Shown: positions 37,061 to 47,373 of the stretch, piece by piece
How the letters are laid out: each line of letters begins with the position of its first letter
Position numbering within the stretch: the stretch's first letter is position 1
Assembly (NCBI RefSeq): GCF_000209655.1
Contig: NC_015458.1
Location: 744,001-808,000 of the forward strand
Origin: Pusillimonas sp. T7-7
Lineage (GTDB): Bacteria > Pseudomonadota > Gammaproteobacteria > Burkholderiales > Burkholderiaceae_B
Reading direction: 5' to 3'
DNA: 64,000 bases
Notes under the pieces: model-generated
The model's database searches: none
What the model was told of the DNA's origin: nothing
The model's input: only the letters and a program-made list of their open reading frames with translations
Translations under genes and position numbers: made by a program

Positions 37061-38410
37061 ATGGACACACACTTAATGCCGCCTGATACCGATGGCGTTC
37101 TGACTGTAAGCCAGTTGAATCGCCGGGTCGGAGACCTGCTTTCCAGTCATTTTTCACGCATATGGGTGCGGGGTGAAGTGTCGAATTTCACGCAGGCCGC
37201 CTCGGGGCATTGGTACTTCTCGGTCAAGGACGAGGGGGCTGCCGTTCGGGCGGTCATGTTTCGAGGCCGGGCGCAAGCGGTTGGATTTGTGCCCAAGCCA
37301 GGCGAAAAATTCGAGTTTCGCGTCAATGTCACTTTGTATGAGCCGCGTGGCGACTATCAGGTACAGGTCGAAAGCCTGCGGCGCGCAGGGCGGGGCGACT
37401 TGCATGAGGCTTTTCTAATCCTGAAAGACAAGCTGGAAGCCGAAGGCCTGTTCGATCCGGCCCGCAAAAGGCCGGTCAAGGCTTTGCCCCAAGCCATAGG
37501 CGTAGTGACTTCGCTGGCAGCGGCCGCCTTGCGCGACGTTCTGTCGGCGCTGGCCCGGCGTGCGCCGCATGTGTCGGTCATTATTTATCCCGCCCCGGTA
37601 CAGGGCCTGGACGCCGCCGGCCGCCTGAACCAGGCATTGCAGCAGGCCATACAGCGCAATGAAGTCGACACCTTGCTGTTGGTACGCGGCGGCGGCAGCC
37701 TGGAAGACCTGTGGAGCTTTAACGACGAAGCCCTGGCACGCACTATTGCCGCCAGCCCTATCCCGGTGATTAGTGGAGTAGGCCACGAAACCGACTTCAC
37801 GATTGCCGATTTTGTCGCCGATGTGCGTGCGCCCACGCCCACAGCGGCCGCTGAGTTGTGTTGCCGTAGCCGCCAGAGCTGTACCAGCGCCGTCGATGCC
37901 GCCTTGGCTACCCTGGCTGCCCGGCAGATGCGTAATTTGGAACGATCCGCCTTAAGGCTGGACCGCGCCGTCGCCCTCCTGGTGTCCCCCCAGCAGCGTT
38001 TGCGGCAGCAAGGCGAGCGCCTGCAAACACTTGTGCAAAGGCTGGCGCAAGCCCCGGCGCGGCCGCATGAGGCGCGTGCCGCCCGGCTTGCCATGCTGAG
38101 CGCACGACTGACCCATGCCAGTCCTAGGCCCGCCGGCTTGCGCAGCGATGTGGCGGCGCAAGCACGACGGCTTGCTGCCGAGCTCGAACGCGGGCTGGAA
38201 CGGCGGCAGCAAAGGCTTGCGGCGAGCATGCAAACCTTGCAGGCGCTCAACCCTCACAAAATTCTTGAGCGCGGCTACGCCATAGTACGCAAGGACAACG
38301 GGGAGGTCGTCAAAAATGCGTTAGACTTGAACGTTGGCGAATCACTTAATGTCGAGCTTGGGCGCGGCAGTGTGCGTGTGAGCGTTGCCCATACGCACGG
38401 TTTGCTGTGA
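37061..38410 (+). CDS. xseA: Exodeoxyribonuclease VII large subunit
   Basis: A 449-residue subunit of the single-strand-specific exonuclease. It has the N-terminal OB fold (LTVSQLNRRVGDLLSSHFSRIWVRGEVSNF, SGHWYFSVKD), the catalytic domain (PQAIGVVTSLAAAALRDVLSAL, VRGGGSLEDLWSFNDE, SGVGHETDFTIADFVADVRAPTPTAAAE) and a C-terminal helical region rich in Arg. One unusual detail is VTSLAAAALRD where most members have TSPTGAAIRD. The small subunit xseB is not in the window. Confidence 0.96.
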   Translation: MDTHLMPPDTDGVLTVSQLNRRVGDLLSSHFSRIWVRGEVSNFTQAASGHWYFSVKDEGAAVRAVMFRGRAQAVGFVPKPGEKFEFRVNVTLYEPRGDYQVQVESLRRAGRGDLHEAFLILKDKLEAEGLFDPARKRPVKALPQAIGVVTSLAAAALRDVLSALARRAPHVSVIIYPAPVQGLDAAGRLNQALQQAIQRNEVDTLLLVRGGGSLEDLWSFNDEALARTIAASPIPVISGVGHETDFTIADFVADVRAPTPTAAAELCCRSRQSCTSAVDAALATLAARQMRNLERSALRLDRAVALLVSPQQRLRQQGERLQTLVQRLAQAPARPHEARAARLAMLSARLTHASPRPAGLRSDVAAQARRLAAELERGLERRQQRLAASMQTLQALNPHKILERGYAIVRKDNGEVVKNALDLNVGESLNVELGRGSVRVSVAHTHGLL

Positions 38411-38485
38411 AGCCCCGGTTTGATTTTTACACGCCGATTGTGCTGCTTCATGCACCCTGACTGGTTTTTTTGAAGGAACTTGAAC

Positions 38486-39064
38486 ATGGCTTTTACTTTA
38501 CCTCCGCTCCCTTACGCCCTTGATGCCCTGGCGCCCACCATTTCCAAAGAAACACTGGAATACCACTACGGCAAGCATCATCAATCCTACGTCACCAATC
38601 TGAACAACCTGGTTGCCGGTACCGAATTCGAATCGTCCAGCCTGGAAGAAGTCGTCAAGAAATCGTCGGGTGGCATTTTCAACAATGCAGCGCAAATCTG
38701 GAACCACACTTTCTACTGGAACAGCCTTTCCCCCAACGGCGGCGGCGAACCCAGCGGCGCATTGCTGGATGCCATCAATGCCAAGTGGGGTAGCGTCGAT
38801 GGCTTCAAGGAAGCCTTCAACAAGTCGGCTGCCGGCAACTTCGGTTCAGGCTGGACATGGCTGGTCAAGAAAGCTGACGGCACGCTTGATATCGTCAACA
38901 CCAGCAACGCCGCCACGCCGCTGACCACGTCCGACGTGCCGCTGCTGACCTGTGATGTCTGGGAACACGCCTACTACATCGACTACCGCAATGCGCGTCC
39001 GAAATACCTGGAAAGCTTCTGGGCGATTGTGAACTGGGATTTCGCCGCCGCCAACCTGGGTTAA
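38486..39064 (+). CDS. sodB: Superoxide dismutase, iron type
   Basis: A 192-residue cytoplasmic enzyme that removes superoxide. Metal ligands are His in LEYHYGKHH, His in IWNHTFYW, and Asp and His in [26 protein letters not shown], with Gln in the second-sphere position, marks the Fe-type rather than Mn-type. ATG 38486 follows GAAGGAAC. It is monocistronic, with a terminator 35 bases after the stop. Confidence 0.97.
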   Translation: MAFTLPPLPYALDALAPTISKETLEYHYGKHHQSYVTNLNNLVAGTEFESSSLEEVVKKSSGGIFNNAAQIWNHTFYWNSLSPNGGGEPSGALLDAINAKWGSVDGFKEAFNKSAAGNFGSGWTWLVKKADGTLDIVNTSNAATPLTTSDVPLLTCDVWEHAYYIDYRNARPKYLESFWAIVNWDFAAANLG

Positions 39065-39098
39065 AGAAGTCTTAAGGCAAGACCTTATTGCCATCCAG

Positions 39099-39128
39099 GC
39101 GCCGTCTGATTTTCAGGCGGCGCTTTTT
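39099..39128 (+). terminator. Rho-independent terminator of sodB
   Basis: An 11-bp stem (GCGCCGTCTGA with TCAGGCGGCGC, one G-U pair), 3-base loop, then TTTTT. Confidence 0.92.
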
Positions 39129-39326
39129 GCATTAAAGCGCAGCGACATTGCGTTTGGTATCACTCGCGTTTATTCACCCACTCTGTGGCCGCAGAGTGGA
39201 CAGACTCCCTTTCAAGGTCTGAATACGGCAACCATTACGGTAATATTAAGCGTCCGGGCAAAGCCGTTGCAGCGCTGTTTGCCGATTCCTGCTTTCGTAT
39301 TTTCTGTTTGTTTTTCAAGGCCTATC

Positions 39327-40532
39327 ATGACGACTCACGCTTATATTTGCGACGCAATCCGCACCCCTTTCGGCCGCTACGGCGGCGGGCTGGCGCCGGT
39401 ACGGGCCGACGATCTTGGCGCCATTCCGCTCAAGGCGCTCATGCAGCGCAATCCGGATGTCGACTGGTCCCGGCTCGACGATGTATTGCTGGGTTGTGCA
39501 AATCAAGCCGGTGAAGACAATCGCAACGTCGCCCGCATGGCTAGCTTGCTGGCAGGCTTGCCCATCGAGGTTGGGGGCGCCACCATCAATCGCCTGTGCG
39601 GCTCCGGTCTTGACGCCATTGGCTCGGCGGCCCGTGCCATTCGGGCGGGTGATGCAGCGCTGATGCTTGCTGGCGGTGTTGAAAGCATGAGCCGTGCCCC
39701 TTTCGTCATGGGCAAGGCTGAAACGGCTTTTTCACGCAACGCCGCTATCTACGACACGACTATCGGCTGGCGTTTCGTCAACAAGGCGTTGAAGGCCCAG
39801 TACGGCGTCGATTCCATGCCTGAAACGGCTGAAAATGTCGCCGATCAGTTCAAGGTCTCTCGCGCCGACCAAGACGCCTTTGCACTGGCTAGCCAGAATA
39901 AAACAGCCCAGGCGCAGCAAAACGGCGTCTTCCAGGAAGAAATCACTCCGGTGCATATTCCCCAGCGTAAAGGGGATCCGGTTGTGGTCGACACTGACGA
40001 GCATCCTCGCCAGACATCACCGGACGCCTTGGCCCGCCTCAAGCCCATTGTGCGCCCTGACGGCACGGTCACGGCCGGCAACGCGTCGGGTGTCAATGAC
40101 GGCGCCTGCGCCCTGATTGTGGCCTCGGAAAGCATGGCTCGCGAGCAGGGGCTCACTCCGCGCGCGCGGGTTGTGGCCATGGCAACGGCAGGGGTGGAGC
40201 CTCGCATCATGGGCATAGGCCCAGCGCCGGCATCGCAAAAGGTGCTTGCGCTGGCAGGCCTTACGATCGATGAAATGGATGTCATCGAGTTAAACGAGGC
40301 GTTTGCGGCGCAAGGCCTGGCGGTTATGCGCATGTTGGGCCTCGACGACAACGATCCGCGCGTCAACCCAAATGGCGGCGCCATTGCGCTGGGGCACCCT
40401 CTGGGCGCCAGCGGCGCACGCCTGGCCTTGACGGCTGTCAATCAATTGCACCGCACGGGCGGGCGTTATGCTCTGTGCACCATGTGCATAGGCGTCGGGC
40501 AGGGTATAGCCCTGATTATGGAACGCGTATAA
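39327..40532 (+). CDS. pcaF: Thiolase, 3-oxoadipyl-CoA thiolase-like
   Basis: A 401-residue thiolase that cleaves a 3-oxoacyl-CoA with CoA. The nucleophile is Cys91 (NRLCGSGLDA); His is in GHPLGASGAR and the second Cys in CTMCIGVGQG. GGVESMSRAPFVMGKAETAFSR and IYDTTIGWRFVN match PcaF/PaaJ enzymes of the beta-ketoadipate and phenylacetate routes. ATG 39327 gives the family N-terminus; upstream in-frame codons lack similarity. No other pca gene is near, so a general acetyl-CoA acetyltransferase role is possible. It is convergent with the DUF192 gene. Confidence 0.88.
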   Translation: MTTHAYICDAIRTPFGRYGGGLAPVRADDLGAIPLKALMQRNPDVDWSRLDDVLLGCANQAGEDNRNVARMASLLAGLPIEVGGATINRLCGSGLDAIGSAARAIRAGDAALMLAGGVESMSRAPFVMGKAETAFSRNAAIYDTTIGWRFVNKALKAQYGVDSMPETAENVADQFKVSRADQDAFALASQNKTAQAQQNGVFQEEITPVHIPQRKGDPVVVDTDEHPRQTSPDALARLKPIVRPDGTVTAGNASGVNDGACALIVASESMAREQGLTPRARVVAMATAGVEPRIMGIGPAPASQKVLALAGLTIDEMDVIELNEAFAAQGLAVMRMLGLDDNDPRVNPNGGAIALGHPLGASGARLALTAVNQLHRTGGRYALCTMCIGVGQGIALIMERV

Positions 40533-40536
40533 GGCA

Positions 40537-40983
40537 TCAGCGCTGCGGCAGCTGCCTGACGGCCATGCCGGCCTTGATCTGGTGGCGCTTGAACCAGCCT
40601 TGTTCCATCTCGAGCGCAAACACGATGGGCGCGGCCGGACAGTGTGTGTCCTGGCTGTGCGGCTGCATATCGGCGATATTCACAATAACGCCTTGCGCGT
40701 CAATAAACGCAATAGACAAAGGCAGCGGTGTGTTTTTCATCCAGAAGCAGGGCATGCCCCCGCTATCGAAAACGAACAGCATGCCGTGATCGGCGGGTAG
40801 CGACTGCCGGTTCATCAGGCCATAGGAGCGGCTGGCGTCGGTGGCGGCCACCTCAGCCTGCACTGAGTGCGGACCTATCTGAATTTGTGCTGTGGGCAGC
40901 AGCATGCCCTGGGCATGCACAGCTTGCGGCACCAGATGCAAAAGCAGTGTCAGCAAGCACAATGCAGCTGAAAAAAAACTTTT
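40537..40983 (-). CDS. DUF192 family exported protein
   Basis: A DUF192 protein of about 148 residues with a signal peptide (LCLLTLLLHLVPQAVHAQ) and the family core (GLMNRQSLPADHGMLFVFD, MPCFWMKNTPLPLSIAFID). Function unknown. The frame is open to an ATG at 41067, but that leader would overlap the cold-shock gene's terminator hairpin, so I take the TTG at 40983, just before the hydrophobic run. The start is the weak part of this call. Confidence 0.78.
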   Translation of the reverse strand, partial: KSFFSAALCLLTLLLHLVPQAVHAQGMLLPTAQIQIGPHSVQAEVAATDASRSYGLMNRQSLPADHGMLFVFDSGGMPCFWMKNTPLPLSIAFIDAQGVIVNIADMQPHSQDTHCPAAPIVFALEMEQGWFKRHQIKAGMAVRQLPQR

Positions 40984-41018
40984 GCCCAAGGCGTTACGCT
41001 GTTGTGCCGGCTTGAAGC

Positions 41019-41046
41019 AAAAAAAAACAGGGCAATGAAGCCCTGT
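41019..41046 (-). terminator. Terminator of the cold-shock gene
   Basis: On the minus strand ACAGGGC, a 6-base loop and GCCCTGT, followed by nine T. It lies about 60 bases after the cold-shock stop. Confidence 0.9.
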
Positions 41047-41104
41047 ATGGCGATACGATTTATGCATTATTGTTAAATGGTTATGCAGGCTTGCCTGCCC
41101 GGCG

Positions 41105-41347
41105 TCAGGCAGCCGTAATGTTGAGTGCTTGTTTGCCTTTTGGCCCTTGGGCGATTTCGAACGCGACTTTCTGGCCCTCTTTGAGGGTTTTGAACCCGTT
41201 CATCTGGATGGATGAAAAATGTGCAAAAAGGTCTTCGCCCCCATTATCAGGAGTAATGAACCCGAAGCCTTTGGCATCGTTGAACCACTTAACGGTTCCG
41301 GTCAGCTTTTCGGTATCCCCAGTGGAGGTTGCGGTTGAATCAGACAT
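41105..41347 (-). CDS. Cold-shock-domain protein
   Basis: An 80-residue CspA-type nucleic-acid chaperone. RNP1 is KGFGFITP and RNP2 DLFAHFSSI; it starts [15 protein letters not shown] after a ten-residue Ser/Thr-rich tail. It is divergent from clpS across 163 bases, which may hold a long cold-regulated leader, though none can be proven here. Confidence 0.95.
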   Translation of the reverse strand: MSDSTATSTGDTEKLTGTVKWFNDAKGFGFITPDNGGEDLFAHFSSIQMNGFKTLKEGQKVAFEIAQGPKGKQALNITAA

Positions 41348-41510
41348 GCGGACTGCCTCTCGACTATAGTGTTAAATTGAAACGCGACTACAAGGGTTAC
41401 CTTTAGCCCTATTGATTCTGGCATGCGGCATACTTCCAAGCACTCAGAATAATACGATAATGCGCAATTTACCCTAACATAGTCAACTATGGAAACCACT
41501 AGTATTTGTC

Positions 41511-41834
41511 ATGGCCCCACAAATCGAAAACCAGCGTACTACGGTTCTTGATCGTCAACCCGCCAAATTGGCGCCTCCACCCATGTACCAGGTTGTTCTG
41601 CTGAACGACGACTACACACCCATGGAGTTCGTGGTGGCGGTGCTGCAGCGCATCTTTGGAAAGAACGAAGACGAGGCTGCTCGCATTATGTTGAAAGTAC
41701 ACCACGAAGGACGCGGAGTTTGCGGTGTCTATCCACGCGATATTGCTGCGACCCGAGTCGAGATGGTCAGACAAATGGCGCATGCGCGCCAGCATCCCTT
41801 GCAATGCGTGATGGAGCCCGCTCCTGATGCTTGA
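41511..41834 (+). CDS. clpS: ATP-dependent Clp protease adaptor ClpS
   Basis: A 107-residue adaptor that delivers N-degron proteins to ClpAP. The core reads [23 protein letters not shown] with the N-end-binding Asp pair, and the end [21 protein letters not shown]. It lies 199 bases before clpA, the usual partner order. Confidence 0.97.
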   Translation: MAPQIENQRTTVLDRQPAKLAPPPMYQVVLLNDDYTPMEFVVAVLQRIFGKNEDEAARIMLKVHHEGRGVCGVYPRDIAATRVEMVRQMAHARQHPLQCVMEPAPDA

Positions 41835-42033
41835 CCGCCATCGTTGCTCGACGATTTTTACGGCATGGCGCGCAAGCGACAGCAAGTACAGGTATAGTAA
41901 AGTTATTGATAGCACTTGATGCTATTGGGTAACAGTAATATGACTCTTTAATTTATGTTGATACGCAAAGTCGATTTAGTCATAGAATAAGATTTATCGA
42001 ATTGTTTGTCCGCTCCGATCTGTAGGAGGAAGC

Positions 42034-44349
42034 GTGATCTCCGAAGAACTTGAAGTCAGCCTGCATATGGCCTTTGTCGAGGCCCGCAGCGCCCGGCACG
42101 AATTTATTACCGTCGAGCACTTGCTGTTGTCGCTGCTCGACAACGCTGCTGCCGCCGAGGTGCTGCGCGCATGTTCGGCCAATCTTGATGTCTTGCGGCA
42201 AGAGCTGCGCAACTTCGTCAACAAGAACACGCCCATCTTCCCGGGTGAAGACGAGGTCGACACGCAGCCTACACTGGGCTTTCAGCGTGTCATCCAGCGC
42301 GCCATCATGCATGTTTCTTCAGGCAACTCCAACCGCAATACCGTTACCGGCGCCAACGTGCTGGTGGCCATGTATGGCGAAAAAGACTCCCATGCCGTGT
42401 ACTTTCTGCAGCAGCAGGGGGTTACACGCCTGGACGTTGTCAACTACTTGTCGCATGGCATCACCAAAACGCCCGACGAACCTCCGACCGAGCCGGCCAA
42501 GGCTGCAGCCACGCCTGAAGAACCCAAGTCAGATCAACAGAAATCGCCGTTGGAACTCTACGCCACCGACCTGAACGCCGAGGCGCGTTCGGGCCGCATC
42601 GACCCCCTTATCGGGCGCGAGCACGAGGTCGAACGTGTCATTCAGGTGCTGTGCCGCCGCCGCAAAAATAACCCTTTGCTGGTGGGCGAGGCCGGTGTCG
42701 GCAAGACCGCCATCGCCGAGGGCCTGGCCTGGCGCATCACCAAGAAAGATGTACCTGAAATTCTGGCCGATGCCGAAGTCTACGCGCTTGATATGGGTGC
42801 GTTGCTGGCGGGTACCAAATATCGGGGCGACTTCGAACAGAGGCTGAAAGGAGTGCTCAAGTCGCTCAAAGACAACGCCAACGCCATTCTGTTCATCGAC
42901 GAAATCCATACGCTGATCGGCGCGGGTTCTGCTTCGGGCGGAACGCTCGATGCGTCCAACCTGCTCAAGCCGGCGCTTTCATCGGGCCAGCTTAAATGTC
43001 TGGGGGCTACCACCTACAACGAATACCGTGGCATTTTTGAAAAAGATCACGCCTTGTCGCGCCGTTTTCAAAAAATCGATGTGCCCGAGCCTACGGTCGA
43101 GCAGACCATACAAATATTGCGCGGCCTGAAAGGCCATTTCGAAGCCCACCACGGCGTACGCTATTCAGCCGCAGCCATCACGGCCGCAGCCGAGCTTGCC
43201 GCACGCCACATCAACGACCGCTTCCTGCCCGACAAGGCCATCGACGTCATTGACGAAGCTGGTGCCGCGCAACGTCTTTTGCCGCGCTCGCGACAAAAGA
43301 AAATTATCGGCAAGACAGAAATCCAGGCAACGGTTGCCAAGATCGCCCGTATACCGCCGCAAAGCGTGTCCAACGACGACCGCAATAAGCTGGCCACACT
43401 TGATCGCGATCTCAAAACCGTCGTTTTTGGTCAGAATGCCGCCATCGAAGCCCTTGCGGCCGCCATCAAGATGGCGCGTTCGGGCCTGGGGCGCCCCGAC
43501 AAGCCCATAGGGTCCTTCCTGTTTTCGGGGCCTACCGGCGTGGGCAAAACCGAGGTCGCCCGCCAACTGGCGTTTGTACTGGGCATAGAGCTGCTGCGCT
43601 TCGATATGTCCGAATACATGGAACGCCACACCGTATCGCGACTTATTGGCGCGCCTCCGGGTTATGTTGGTTTCGATCAGGGCGGGCTGCTGACTGAAGC
43701 CGTCAGCAAGCAGCCGCATTGCGTTTTGCTGCTCGACGAAATCGAAAAAGCACACCCCGATGTCTACAATATTTTGCTGCAGGTCATGGACCACGGCACG
43801 CTTACCGACAACAACGGTCGCAAGTCCGATTTCCGCAACGTCATCATAGTCATGACGACCAACGCGGGGGCCGAAACCCTGAACCGCAGCAGCATCGGTT
43901 TTGCCTCGCCGCCCAAAACCGGTGACGAAATGGCCGACATCAAGCGACTGTTCACGCCCGAGTTCCGCAACCGGCTCGATGCCATCATTGGCTTCACCCC
44001 CTTGTCGCGCGAGGTCATCCTGCGTGTGGTCGACAAGTTCCTCATGCAGCTTGAGGATCAGCTGCATGAAAAACGGGTTGATGTCGTGTTCACGCAGGAA
44101 TTGCGTGATCATCTTGCCAAAGAAGGTTTTGATCCGGCCATGGGTGCGCGTCCGATGCAAAGGCTTATTCAAGACACAATCCGCCGCGCACTGGCCGACG
44201 AGCTGCTCTTCGGCCGCCTGGCCGATGGCGGCAGCGTGCGGGTTGGGCTTGATTCCGATGGCAAGGTCGAGCTGCTCTTCCCCGGCAACGACGACAAGCC
44301 GGGCAAGGCCCATCACGACTCGCACCCGGAGCCTGAACTTGTCGACTAG
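42034..44349 (+). CDS. clpA: ATP-dependent Clp protease ATP-binding subunit ClpA
   Basis: A 771-residue AAA+ unfoldase feeding ClpP. The N-domain (1-145) binds ClpS; the first ATPase site is GEAGVGKT (218-225) with [12 protein letters not shown]; the second is GPTGVGKT (about 500) with [12 protein letters not shown]. The C-terminus has a histidine/acidic tail ([12 protein letters not shown]). It starts at GTG behind GTAGGAGG. The length matches E. coli ClpA. Confidence 0.97.
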   Translation: MISEELEVSLHMAFVEARSARHEFITVEHLLLSLLDNAAAAEVLRACSANLDVLRQELRNFVNKNTPIFPGEDEVDTQPTLGFQRVIQRAIMHVSSGNSNRNTVTGANVLVAMYGEKDSHAVYFLQQQGVTRLDVVNYLSHGITKTPDEPPTEPAKAAATPEEPKSDQQKSPLELYATDLNAEARSGRIDPLIGREHEVERVIQVLCRRRKNNPLLVGEAGVGKTAIAEGLAWRITKKDVPEILADAEVYALDMGALLAGTKYRGDFEQRLKGVLKSLKDNANAILFIDEIHTLIGAGSASGGTLDASNLLKPALSSGQLKCLGATTYNEYRGIFEKDHALSRRFQKIDVPEPTVEQTIQILRGLKGHFEAHHGVRYSAAAITAAAELAARHINDRFLPDKAIDVIDEAGAAQRLLPRSRQKKIIGKTEIQATVAKIARIPPQSVSNDDRNKLATLDRDLKTVVFGQNAAIEALAAAIKMARSGLGRPDKPIGSFLFSGPTGVGKTEVARQLAFVLGIELLRFDMSEYMERHTVSRLIGAPPGYVGFDQGGLLTEAVSKQPHCVLLLDEIEKAHPDVYNILLQVMDHGTLTDNNGRKSDFRNVIIVMTTNAGAETLNRSSIGFASPPKTGDEMADIKRLFTPEFRNRLDAIIGFTPLSREVILRVVDKFLMQLEDQLHEKRVDVVFTQELRDHLAKEGFDPAMGARPMQRLIQDTIRRALADELLFGRLADGGSVRVGLDSDGKVELLFPGNDDKPGKAHHDSHPEPELVD

Positions 44350-44427
44350 AAAGGCTTCGCACCTGCAGCGCCGGCCTGACGCTCTTCTGGTTCAGGGCGA
44401 GCAGGGCGGGCGCAGGCGCAGGCGCTT

Positions 44428-45693
44428 ATGGCCGGCCGTTCGCTGATTGCCTGCCAACATTGTGCAACGCTGCATGAACGTGTGCCTCTGGCGCCCGGCG
44501 CCACAGCAGCCTGCGTGCGTTGCGGCTACGCCCTGTATCGTGTAAGCACCATACCCCTGAATGGCTGGATAGCGCTCGTGCTGGGCGCACTGCTTGTATT
44601 TGCCATTGCCAACTACTTCCCCATTGTCACGTTGAGCATTGGCGGGCTGACCACCCACGCCTCATTACCCGGCGCCTTGCACCTGACCTGGCAGCAAGGC
44701 CATAGAATGCTTGCCGTCATGACAGGCATGTTTTCGTTCTGGATGCCCCTGACGCAACTGCTATTCCTGCTATGGGCGCTGCTGGCCATACGCGCGCGTC
44801 GTCTGCCTGGCGACTTTACCTACGGCATGCGCTTGCTGGAGTTCGTTGCGCGATGGAGTATGGTGCCGGTATTCATGCTGGGCATCTTGGTCTCTCTGGT
44901 CAAGTTTGCAGGTATGGCCAAGGTTCAACTGGAGCCTGGAATTTGGGCGTTTGTCGTGCTTACCTTTCTGCTTACAGGACTAAGCCGCCTGACGGCGCGC
45001 CGCTTGTGGGGTTTTGCCGAAGATGCGGGTTTGGTCATGCAAGCCAGTGTTGATATGAATAAAACGCTTCCGCTTGCATCCTGCCATACTTGCGGCTTTG
45101 TCCAGCATCTGGCAGATACCGGGCAATCGGAAGCGTGCAAACGCTGTGGCGACCGCGTGCATTTTCGCAAACCGGATCAAACATCCAGGGTATGGGCTTT
45201 GGTCGCGGCTGCCTGGATCGCTTATATTCCAGCCAATGTATTGCCTGTCATGCGGATACGCACAGCGGCCAGCGACAGCGAGCACACTATACTGGGCGGG
45301 GTCATAGAGCTATGGAACTACGGTTCCTGGGATCTGGCCCTGATCGTATTCATTGCCAGTGTGGTAGTGCCCATGACTAAATTGCTGGCGCTGATGGTGC
45401 TTATGCTGCACAGACGCTGGCTTGGCCCGGCGATTCAGCGCCAGCGCACCCGTTTGTACGAACTGGTCGAGTTTATAGGGCAGTGGTCCATGCTCGACGT
45501 TTTTGTCGTAATACTGATGTCGGCCATGCTCGATTTTCCTGGCATATCGCAGGTTATTGCCGGCCCCGGTGCGGTCAGCTTTGGCACGGTCGTCATCCTG
45601 ACCATGTTCGCCGCCATGAGCTATGATCCGCGCAATGGCTGGGATAAACAAAGAGAAATGAATGACAGATCCGAACAAGCCTCAAGAGCCTAG
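44428..45693 (+). CDS. pqiA: Paraquat-inducible protein A (PqiA/YebS-like)
   Basis: A 421-residue inner-membrane protein made of two similar halves, each with a zinc-ribbon-like Cys pair set (CQHC...CVRC near residue 6-36; CHTC...CKRC near 215-245) and four membrane helices. It is the membrane anchor of the Pqi lipid-transport system. It overlaps pqiB by 32 bases. The start is the ATG giving MAGRSLIACQHC. Confidence 0.92.
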   Translation: MAGRSLIACQHCATLHERVPLAPGATAACVRCGYALYRVSTIPLNGWIALVLGALLVFAIANYFPIVTLSIGGLTTHASLPGALHLTWQQGHRMLAVMTGMFSFWMPLTQLLFLLWALLAIRARRLPGDFTYGMRLLEFVARWSMVPVFMLGILVSLVKFAGMAKVQLEPGIWAFVVLTFLLTGLSRLTARRLWGFAEDAGLVMQASVDMNKTLPLASCHTCGFVQHLADTGQSEACKRCGDRVHFRKPDQTSRVWALVAAAWIAYIPANVLPVMRIRTAASDSEHTILGGVIELWNYGSWDLALIVFIASVVVPMTKLLALMVLMLHRRWLGPAIQRQRTRLYELVEFIGQWSMLDVFVVILMSAMLDFPGISQVIAGPGAVSFGTVVILTMFAAMSYDPRNGWDKQREMNDRSEQASRA

Positions 45694-47356
45694 CAAGCCG
45701 GCTGGAGAGACCGCTACAAGCAGCGAAGCTGCCGTCCAGCCTTACACGCCTGAGGTCAAATCGCGCAGCCAAAGCCGGATATCCTGGATCTGGCTGCTGC
45801 CGCTGCTGGCCGCCTTGGTGGGGGGCTCTTTATTGGTGCGTGGCTGGCTGCACATGGGACCCACCATCAACATCAGTTTCGAATCGGCTGATGGCCTGGA
45901 AGTCGGGCAGACCAAGGTGCGCTATAAAGATGTTGTGATTGGCTTGGTGTCTGGCATCAAGGTAGCGCCGGACCGCTCCAAGGTTATTGTGAGTGCCGAG
46001 CTTAATCGTGAGGGTTCCGAATACATCACCCAGTCCGACAGCCGTTTCTGGGTGGTAAGGCCGCGTCTGGGCATCAGCGGGGTGTCGGGGCTGGGCACTT
46101 TGCTTTCTGGTGCTTATATCAGCGTGGATGCCGCTGAAACCACCAATGGCGATGAACCCGTCTATGATTTTGTAGGCATGGAAAAGCCCCCCGAGGTGGT
46201 CAGCGGCCGGCCCGGCAGTCGTTTTACCTTGTTCGCCCCTAATCTTGGTTCACTGGAAATCGGTTCCCCCGTGTATTACCGCCGCATCGAAGTCGGGCAT
46301 GTCATAGGCTACGATCTGGATCCCAACGGCGACCAAGTCAATATACAGGTGTTCATCGACGCGCCCAACGACAAATTCGTCACCAAGGATACCCGGTTCT
46401 GGAACGTCAGCGGCTTCAATTTGACCTTGAGTGCAGAAGGTTTCAATGTCGAGACGGGGTCTCTGGTTTCGATGTTGGCAGGCGGTGTGGCGTTTGCTCT
46501 GCCTGAGCACTCGCTTGTAGAAGAGAGCGAGCCTGCCAAGCCAGACACCCGCTTTGAGCTGGCATCGACTTTTGCCCAGGCCATGGCCGATCCTGATGGA
46601 CCGGCGTTTCCTATCGAACTGCACTTTTATCAATCCGTCAGGGGCTTGAAAGTGGGTGCTCCGGTGGATTTCCGGGGGCTTGAGCTGGGTGAAGTGTACG
46701 ATATCGACTTGGAGTTCGATTCAGACAGCAAACGTTTTTTTGCGCTGGTCAGGATCAGGCTGTACCCCTTGCGTTTTGGCGAGGTCTACGAACGCTTGGC
46801 CAAACTCAACCCGGGAACGACGGGTTACCCAGGGGCGGCGCTGCTGGGGCCCATGGTTCAGCACGGATTGCGTGGCCAGATACGAGCCTCCAACCTACTG
46901 ACAGGGCAGCAGTATGTAGCGCTTGATTTCTTTCCGGATGCCGATCCGGTTGAGTTTGATGCCGAGAAAAGACCAGCCATCATTCCCACGATTGCGGGCA
47001 GCTTCGACCGTCTGCAGCAGCAGATCAGCAGCATAGTCGGCAAACTTGATGCCGTACCATTCGACAAGATCGGCACAGAGCTGCAAGGCAGCCTCGAGAG
47101 CGCAAGAAAGCTGCTTGATCGCCTGGAAAGCCAAGTGGCGCCAGAGGCCAGCGGCGTGCTGAAATCGGCGCGTGACTCCTTGAATCAGCTAAACGCGATA
47201 CTGGCCGATAATTCACCCATGAACAACAATATTGAACGCACCATGCGAGAGCTCAGCAATGCAGCCAAGTCCTTGCGGGCTTTGGCCGATTATTTGCAAA
47301 CGCATCCAACAGCGCTCATACGGGGCCGGGAAGAAAGCTTTCCGGTTACTCCTTAG
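45662..47356 (+). CDS. pqiB: MCE/MlaD-domain protein PqiB
   Basis: A 564-residue protein with one N-terminal membrane helix (ISWIWLLPLLAALVGGSLLVRGW) and three MCE domains beginning near INISFESADGLEVGQTKVRYKDV, FTLFAPNLGSLEIGSPVYYRRIEVG and PIELHFYQSVRGLKVGAPVDFRGLELG. In E. coli PqiB forms a periplasmic tube between the membranes for lipid movement. A helical tail follows (about residue 440-540). It is in an operon with pqiA and pqiC. Confidence 0.94.
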   Translation: MTDPNKPQEPSKPAGETATSSEAAVQPYTPEVKSRSQSRISWIWLLPLLAALVGGSLLVRGWLHMGPTINISFESADGLEVGQTKVRYKDVVIGLVSGIKVAPDRSKVIVSAELNREGSEYITQSDSRFWVVRPRLGISGVSGLGTLLSGAYISVDAAETTNGDEPVYDFVGMEKPPEVVSGRPGSRFTLFAPNLGSLEIGSPVYYRRIEVGHVIGYDLDPNGDQVNIQVFIDAPNDKFVTKDTRFWNVSGFNLTLSAEGFNVETGSLVSMLAGGVAFALPEHSLVEESEPAKPDTRFELASTFAQAMADPDGPAFPIELHFYQSVRGLKVGAPVDFRGLELGEVYDIDLEFDSDSKRFFALVRIRLYPLRFGEVYERLAKLNPGTTGYPGAALLGPMVQHGLRGQIRASNLLTGQQYVALDFFPDADPVEFDAEKRPAIIPTIAGSFDRLQQQISSIVGKLDAVPFDKIGTELQGSLESARKLLDRLESQVAPEASGVLKSARDSLNQLNAILADNSPMNNNIERTMRELSNAAKSLRALADYLQTHPTALIRGREESFPVTP

Positions 47357-47373
47357 GGGGCATCGGAACCATT

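Noticed and set aside
39327..40532. Thiolase as part of a beta-ketoadipate operon
   Set aside because: The protein is PcaF-like, but no pca, cat or paa genes lie nearby; it is a lone gene between sodB and DUF192.
43165..44325. Minus-strand open frame of 386 codons opposite clpA
   Set aside because: Antisense shadow of the second AAA+ domain; no independent evidence of coding.
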